Part shown: positions 22,414 to 26,604 of the stretch, piece by piece
Position numbering within the stretch: position 1 is the first letter of the stretch
Layout of the letters: every line of letters starts with the position of its first letter
NCBI GenBank assembly: GCA_030145015.1
Contig: JAQYWI010000059.1
Location: 1-26,604, forward strand
Reading direction: 5' to 3'
DNA from: Desulfobacterales bacterium
GTDB taxonomy: Bacteria; Desulfobacterota; Desulfobacteria; Desulfobacterales; JAHEIW01
DNA: 26,604 nucleotides
Translations under genes and position numbers: made by a program
The notes under the pieces: generated by a model
The model's database searches: none
What the model was told of the DNA's origin: nothing
The model's input: the letters and a program-made list of their open reading frames with translations, nothing else

Positions 22414-22887
22414 TTACCCTGAGATGAACTTTTCTTTAATATTCTGAAACCAGCCTTTATCCGACTCACGCACAATACAGGCCTGTTTCAGTAATTCTAC
22501 GAATTCAGGTTTCGTTTTTTTATACGAAATGATTCGATCCATCGAAAGGATATTGTCAAGATTTGGCGGCACCAACCCGTAATCGGACTTGCGGTTAACA
22601 GTTTCCATCGTGATCGAAAGCGCATATATTACGATTTTCTCAGCCATTTCGTTGGGAGTGAGATCAAATTTATCGCCATATTGGTATCGTAATATTTCAT
22701 AGACACTGGCGGCAACAATCGGGTCGCCAATTTCGCGGGCATCTTTGCATTCGTACAGGTTAAAGTTACTATCCAAGAAGTCATCGGCCATCTTCTGAAA
22801 CCGCTGGATCCATTTTTCATTCAAATTTTGCGGCAAAACCGATAGGGGACCGAACGTTAAAACTTCATTGTAGAATTCTGATAGCAT
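22414..22887 (-). CDS. Hypothetical helical protein
   Basis: The 157-residue product is soluble and largely helical: MLSEFYNEVLTFGPLSVLPQ, WIQRFQKMADDFLDSNFNLY, then ASVYEILRYQYGDKFDL and EMAEKIVIYALSITMETVNR. It ends FVELLKQACIVRESDKGW. I do not recognise a family. AAAGG lies about 10 bases before the ATG. It is upstream of and co-directional with the DsbA-fold gene with a 55-bp gap, so the pair may share a transcript. Codon choice matches neighbouring genes. Confidence 0.68.
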   Translation of the reverse strand: MLSEFYNEVLTFGPLSVLPQNLNEKWIQRFQKMADDFLDSNFNLYECKDAREIGDPIVAASVYEILRYQYGDKFDLTPNEMAEKIVIYALSITMETVNRKSDYGLVPPNLDNILSMDRIISYKKTKPEFVELLKQACIVRESDKGWFQNIKEKFISG

Positions 22888-23084
22888 CGGATCGAACCTT
22901 TCGTGTGTCCTGGGATTAGGATTTTACTTCTGATGGGCCATTATTGTATGAATTCGTATTTATTTTCAAGTTTTTATTCTGATCTCTTCGCGGTCCTAAT
23001 TGCGACCATCCAGTCGGATACATAATTTGATCTTTTTCGATGTGTCTGATAATGGATAATGATACAAAATTTTGAGGGGTTGAA

Positions 23085-23573
23085 ATGAAGCAAGAAACAT
23101 ACGTCCTTACCATGCTGGTTGACAATGAACCCGGGGTGACTGCGCGGGTATCGGGGCTTTTTGCCAGTCGCGGTTACAATATTGAAACCATCTGCGGCGC
23201 CCCGACGGCCAATCCGAAAATGTCCCGCATCACGATTTCCACCCAGACAAACCCGGAAAAGATAGAAATGATAATGAAGCAGGTACGCAGGCTCGTCAAT
23301 GTGATTAAAGTCAGGGACATGACCGGCGAGGAAGCCGTCAAGCGTGAAATGGCCATGATCTGCGTGAAGGCCAGACCAAAAGACCGCACCGAAATATTAA
23401 GAATCGTCGAGACCTTCAGAGGTAAAATTGTTGACACCGGGGCAACTCACTTCATTATCGAAGTCACCGGCCGGCAGGAAAAGATAAATGCCCTCATCCA
23501 GTTGTTGGAACCCATGGGCGTAAAAAAGCTGGCCCGCTCGGGTATCCTGGCGCTTTACCGCGAACCGGAATAA
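23085..23573 (+). CDS. ilvN: Acetolactate synthase small (regulatory) subunit
   Basis: The 162-residue product has the ACT-domain start YVLTMLVDNEPGVTARVSGL and ASRGYNIETICGAPT, then SRITISTQTNPEKIEMIMKQ and LVNVIKVRDMT. The C-terminal half has MAMICVKARPKDRTEILRIV, GATHFIIEVTG, and ends in RSGILALYREPE. This is the full IlvN/IlvH layout (ACT plus C-terminal domain). It binds the large subunit IlvB/IlvI and gives valine feedback control of the first common step of branched-chain amino acid synthesis. The large subunit and ilvC are not adjacent here: the gene stands alone, with a GAGGGG site 6 bases upstream of the ATG. A symbol of ilvH would be equally defensible. Confidence 0.93.
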   Translation: MKQETYVLTMLVDNEPGVTARVSGLFASRGYNIETICGAPTANPKMSRITISTQTNPEKIEMIMKQVRRLVNVIKVRDMTGEEAVKREMAMICVKARPKDRTEILRIVETFRGKIVDTGATHFIIEVTGRQEKINALIQLLEPMGVKKLARSGILALYREPE

Positions 23574-23718
23574 GGCCTTTGCGCCGAGCACCATCCTCCC
23601 ATCCCCATAAACTCACCGCCCAAGCAATAAAATAAGCTAGTGTTGTGTCCCACAAATATGTTACAAAAGTCGTGCGGTATATTTTAGGCCAACTGAATTC
23701 TTTATAGGTTTCTGGTCA

Positions 23719-23801
23719 CTGGCTACTGGCTTCTGGCCACTGGGTCCCGGCTGCTTGTCTCCGGGTCGGCCAGCAGCAAGAAGCAAGCAGCCAGTAGCCA
23801 G
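23719..23801. repeat. Word-built inverted repeat (ctggctact words)
   Basis: ctggctactggc at 23719-23730 is matched exactly by gccagtagccag at 23790-23801. Words such as ctggtcact, ctggcttctgg, cagcagcaag and aagcaagcag fill the interior, so it can fold into a branched hairpin. It abuts the stop codon of the methyltransferase gene (23803). Confidence 0.55.
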
Positions 23802-23802
23802 C

Positions 23803-24354
23803 CTAAACAACCTGTGGTGGCGGCAGTGGGCCCTCCGGTGGCATCCCCGGTTTCTTTTTCCAGAGTATAAATTGGTTGTTTTTTATGAGGATCAGGCGCA
23901 TGAGGTATTTTTCGTGGATCTCGGCCACCGCGTCACGAAGGCCCTTGCGCTTCGGCATCAAGAGATAGTCATCGCCGGTGATAAAACCATACATTTTTAC
24001 TTTGGGATAATAAAAATCCAGGTCGCGCTTGACACTTTTGTAATTGTGGCTGCCGTCAACATAAATCCAGTCGAAATACTGGTCCGGGAAGTGATCGTAG
24101 ACGCATTGCGATTTTTCTCTGTGGATTTCAATCTGGCCGGATTCGGTCTGATCCTTGAATTTTTCGCACACGACCTCATAGTTGCCGCTATGGTCTTCCC
24201 CGGCCCAGGGATCAATTAAGTGGAGCTTTTGCGGCTGGATCACTTCCAGGATCTCTTCTGAAAACTGTCCCTGGTTGACGCCGATTTCCGCACACACCGA
24301 ATTTTTAGGCATCATCTCTAAAAGAAATTTTCTTCCGTATTTGATTTCGATCAT
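23803..24354 (-). CDS. Class I SAM-dependent methyltransferase
   Basis: The 183-residue product has motif I as CAEIGVNQGQFSEEIL (21-36), the acidic residue after the second strand in HLIDPWAGE (D48), and a motif resembling DWIYVDGSHNYKSVKRDLDF (about 94-113). A FITGDDYLL strand follows. The SHNY-type block is common in TylF/MACP-like and sugar or lipid O-methyltransferases, but the acceptor is not known. GGAGA about 8 bases upstream supports ATG 24354. The C-terminal tail is Pro-rich and ends close to the word-built inverted repeat. It stands alone on this strand. Confidence 0.8.
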   Translation of the reverse strand: MIEIKYGRKFLLEMMPKNSVCAEIGVNQGQFSEEILEVIQPQKLHLIDPWAGEDHSGNYEVVCEKFKDQTESGQIEIHREKSQCVYDHFPDQYFDWIYVDGSHNYKSVKRDLDFYYPKVKMYGFITGDDYLLMPKRKGLRDAVAEIHEKYLMRLILIKNNQFILWKKKPGMPPEGPLPPPQVV

Positions 24355-24432
24355 TTAGTTTCTCCAGAAGCGCTAGTCTTGATAGAGCGGTTTTATAACA
24401 CATCCGGCACAACTATCAAATGGAAATATAAA

Positions 24433-24458
24433 ACCCTAATTGAGCGATCAATTAGGGT
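24433..24458 (-). terminator. 11-bp stem hairpin, possible intrinsic terminator
   Basis: accctaattga (24433-24443) pairs with tcaattagggt (24448-24458) through a gcga loop. On the minus strand it is followed by tttatatttcc, a T-rich tract, so it could end a transcript coming from the right. No gene I trust lies there, so it may instead insulate the methyltransferase gene. Stem quality is good; the role is uncertain. Confidence 0.45.
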
Positions 24459-24619
24459 AACAGCAACGGATACATACACCTTTGTCTTAAAGGCGGTCAA
24501 ATCTTATTTGCATAAATTTAGCAAATAATGGTCTAATTAAATATCCAGCTTTCAGATTGCACCCATGGGTATTGGGGGACATTGTTGATTAATTGGACCA
24601 ACTATTCCTTCAAATAAAT

Positions 24620-24787
24620 AAAAGATGCATATGTTCATGACGGCTGCATTTTCTGCTTCTGCGCTCCGGGTACCTTCATTCATATAAACTTTAGTCATGG
24701 TTTGCCTGCCCGGCGAAGCTCGCTTGAGCGAAGACGGAAGCTTTAGCGACGCCGGGTCGTTTTTCAACTCGAGCTGGCAAGGTTTAC
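24620..24787 (-). repeat. Second member of the LytTR-cassette edge family, no LytTR gene inside
   Basis: The right edge (17 bases, 24771-24787) and left edge (22 bases, 24620-24641) are exact reverse complements of 949-965 and 1436-1457 respectively. The interior (about 130 bp) has no similarity to the LytTR gene and holds a GC-rich hairpin at 24709-24756 and a short actttagtcat word. Beyond the shared edges the homology stops within 20-30 bases. An 82-codon minus-strand frame covering 24552-24800 is not convincing. Confidence 0.6.
24709..24756. repeat. GC-rich hairpin inside the 24620-24787 element
   Basis: cccggcg at 24709-24715 pairs with cgccggg at 24750-24756. Within it tcgct-tg-agcga forms a small hairpin at 24720-24731. 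The GC-rich patch differs from its AT-rich surroundings. Confidence 0.5.
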
Positions 24788-25269
24788 TTGCCTCCGGCAT
24801 GGGCGCTCGTGTTGACTTCAGGAGTTTGCCTTCAATTAAACTGAAACATTAAATACCGCCCCGCTTTTTCCACGTCCCTTAATTTTTTTGTAAAAATTAA
24901 CCTTCCTTGCGCTAATCCCAAATATTTCGTGCACCTCAAAAGATTCGATTCAGGCACGGAAGACACAATTTTTGCATGGCTGAAATTTTTTATATTTCTC
25001 ATTGTGCAATCTGCAAAATGCGTTAGCAATAATATCGGCATGAATTTTGAGGCCAAGAAACCTGTATCTAATCATACCACACCATCTTCTAAACACCTTT
25101 GCGATATGCTTTTGAAATATTTAGCTTTACCCGATTGATCCCAATGCCGATAACAAACTTCCAAAAGATCAGATCAATCCGCACCTGGTTTACCAAAGTT
25201 TTGAAATTCTATAACTTTTATGGTAATTATATCGAATAAGCACAACCAATCGTTCCCCAGGAGTCAATT
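24788..25269. other. Spacer before the sigma-54 regulator, possible gene remnant
   Basis: No gene with a ribosome binding site is seen. In the frame of the regulator, codons from 25093 to 25236 are open and stop at TAA 25237. They read plausibly (WFTKVLKFYNFYGNYIE at the end), but I cannot match them to a sensor domain. The next frame segment, from 25240, leads directly into the regulator. A 69-codon frame at 24929-25138 looks accidental. Confidence 0.4.
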
Positions 25270-26604
25270 TTGGCGCTTTACCAATGGCATATCATCGGTC
25301 TTGCTTCTTTTTTCGCGATCGCAACCTTGCTTATTGTCAGGCTGCTCATACAGCGGTCGCGACACGGCCGGTCGAAAGAAGCATTGCGCACCAGTGAAGA
25401 GCGATACCTTTTGGCCCTCGCAGGCTCCACCGACGGCCTCTGGGACTGGGACCTGCTGTCTGACACCGTCTTCTACTCGGATCGTTTCAGAGAAATCCTG
25501 GGGTACTCGTCCGAGGAGTTTCCGGGCACAATAGATTCTTTCCGCAGCCGACTGCATCCTGAGGAGACCGAGGCCATCTGGGCCGCGATCGAACGCCATC
25601 TTAAAGAGCGTGTTCCATACAAGGTCGAATACCGCCTGCGAACAAAATCCGGCGAGCACCTGTGGTTCCTCGCCCGTGGCCAGGCGATCTGGAACACCGA
25701 GGGAAAAGCTATCCGGATGTCCGGATGGATTCAGGATATTACCGAGCGCAAGCAGGCCGAGCTTAATCTCCAGGATGCACTTTCCGAAATCAACGAGTTA
25801 AAAGAAAAACTTGAGGCCGAGAGGGCTTATCTGCAAGAAGAAATCAAATTAGAATACAACTATGAGAACATTATCGGTCAAAGTGACGGGCTCAATTACG
25901 TGCTCTATAAGGTTGAGCAAATTGCCTCCAGCGATACAACTGTTCTCGTTCTGGGTGAGACCGGAACCGGCAAGGAGCTGGTGGCGCGGGCCATTCATGG
26001 CTTGAGCCCGCGCAAAGATCGGACCTTAGTGAAAGTGAATTGTGCCACACTGCCTTCAAACCTGATTGAAAGTGAGCTGTTCGGCCACGAGAAAGGCTCC
26101 TTCACCGGTGCCCATGCCAGACAGTTGGGGCGATTTGAAGTTGCCAACGGCGCCACCCTGTTTTTGGATGAGATCGGGGAGCTGCCGTTGGAACTGCAGC
26201 CCAAACTGTTGCGGGTGATCCAGGACGGTGAGTTTGAACGCTTGGGAAGCTCCGGTACGATCAAAGTCGATGTGCGGGTGATTGCCGCCACCAATCGTAA
26301 CCTGGAAGAGGAAGTCCGCCGGGGCCGGTTTCGGGAAGATCTTTGGTACCGGCTAAACATTTTTCCGATTACGGTGCCCCCGCTGCGAGAACGAAGGGAA
26401 GACATTGCCTTGATGGTAGATTTTTTCGTAGATAAAATTTCCAAAAGACTGGGCAAGTCCATTGAGAGCATCCCGACGAGCGTCATGAACACCTTGCAGG
26501 ATTATCACTGGCCCGGCAATATCAGGGAGTTGGAAAACGTCCTCGAACGGGCGGTAATCAACTCTTCGGGAACCAAACTGCACCTGGTGGATGAACTGAA
26601 AAAA
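25270..26604 (+). CDS. PAS domain sigma-54 activator, N-terminal sensor apparently missing, C terminus beyond the window
   Basis: From TTG 25270 (AGGAG at 25259-25263, 6 bases upstream) the frame is open to the window end, 445 codons. Residues about 5-25 form one membrane helix ([20 protein letters not shown]). A PAS/PAC domain follows (about 40-160; [20 protein letters not shown], then [13 protein letters not shown]), then a coiled coil rich in E and K. The sigma-54 AAA+ domain starts near 200 with Walker A GETGTGKE (229-236), GSFTGA in place of GAFTGA, Walker [10 protein letters not shown] and [17 protein letters not shown]. In related proteins a long ABC-substrate-binding-like sensor precedes the helix; here an in-frame stop at 25237 leaves none. 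The HTH domain lies outside the window. The start is uncertain. Confidence 0.78.
   Translation, partial: MALYQWHIIGLASFFAIATLLIVRLLIQRSRHGRSKEALRTSEERYLLALAGSTDGLWDWDLLSDTVFYSDRFREILGYSSEEFPGTIDSFRSRLHPEETEAIWAAIERHLKERVPYKVEYRLRTKSGEHLWFLARGQAIWNTEGKAIRMSGWIQDITERKQAELNLQDALSEINELKEKLEAERAYLQEEIKLEYNYENIIGQSDGLNYVLYKVEQIASSDTTVLVLGETGTGKELVARAIHGLSPRKDRTLVKVNCATLPSNLIESELFGHEKGSFTGAHARQLGRFEVANGATLFLDEIGELPLELQPKLLRVIQDGEFERLGSSGTIKVDVRVIAATNRNLEEEVRRGRFREDLWYRLNIFPITVPPLRERREDIALMVDFFVDKISKRLGKSIESIPTSVMNTLQDYHWPGNIRELENVLERAVINSSGTKLHLVDELKK

Noticed and set aside
24552..24800. An 82-codon minus-strand frame across the 24620-24787 element
   Set aside because: No ribosome binding site; it runs through a palindromic GC-rich patch and the shared edges and resembles no protein I know.
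24929..25138. A 69-codon plus-strand frame before the sigma-54 gene
   Set aside because: Lacks a ribosome binding site and codon bias; probably accidental.
25995..26492. A 165-codon minus-strand frame opposite the sigma-54 domain
   Set aside because: Antisense of conserved Walker A, GAFTGA-like and Walker B motifs; Ser/Arg-rich composition is typical of an antisense reading.

Overview
The window looks like a piece of a Desulfobacterota (sulfate-reducing, Desulfobacterales-like) chromosome or metagenome contig. This rests on moderate GC, long intergenic spaces carrying dispersed palindromic repeats, several conserved proteins of a type I associate with that group, and a regulator layout (PAS plus sigma-54 AAA+) common there. 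The taxonomic call is an inference; there is no rRNA, tRNA or sulfate-reduction gene here. No CRISPR array or intact transposase was found.

Layout. 1-242 is the start of a DUF47/PhoU-like gene running off the left edge. 243-1460 is accessory: a 110-bp MITE-like inverted-repeat element, then a small LytTR DNA-binding gene preceded by three near-consensus LytTR boxes. Both edges of that LytTR segment recur, inverted, at 24620-24787. 1478-7001 holds conserved small proteins: a DUF1285-like protein, an Mth938-domain protein, a secreted DUF4197 protein, a three-gene minus-strand operon that includes a soluble MotA-like/FliG-like protein, and a nitroreductase. 7001-8400 is gene-poor, with a Cys-rich small protein and an unlisted 22-residue membrane peptide that has a very strong ribosome binding site.

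8409-14570 is mostly metabolism and housekeeping: M20 dipeptidase, SurE nucleotidase, an S51 peptidase divergent from a TIGR04282-type glycosyltransferase, an ABM-domain protein and nicotinate phosphoribosyltransferase (PncB). 14790-20786 has a DUF4097 beta-repeat envelope protein, an EamA transporter, a zinc MDR dehydrogenase, a HAD hydrolase, an RluA-type pseudouridine synthase and a GlxA-type AraC regulator. 20905-24354 has small hypotheticals, an Rv2466c-like DsbA-fold protein, an orphan acetolactate synthase small subunit and a SAM methyltransferase. The right edge is a PAS/sigma-54 activator that appears to have lost its N-terminal sensor domain.

Most genes stand alone or in convergent or divergent pairs. 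The only clear operon is 5709 to 3584 on the minus strand. The most unusual content is intergenic: (1) a LytTR cassette whose two edges recur together elsewhere; (2) a three-copy palindromic repeat family containing expandable 14-bp and 13-bp arrays; (3) three inverted repeats built from short reiterated words; (4) the motor-like soluble protein and its partners.
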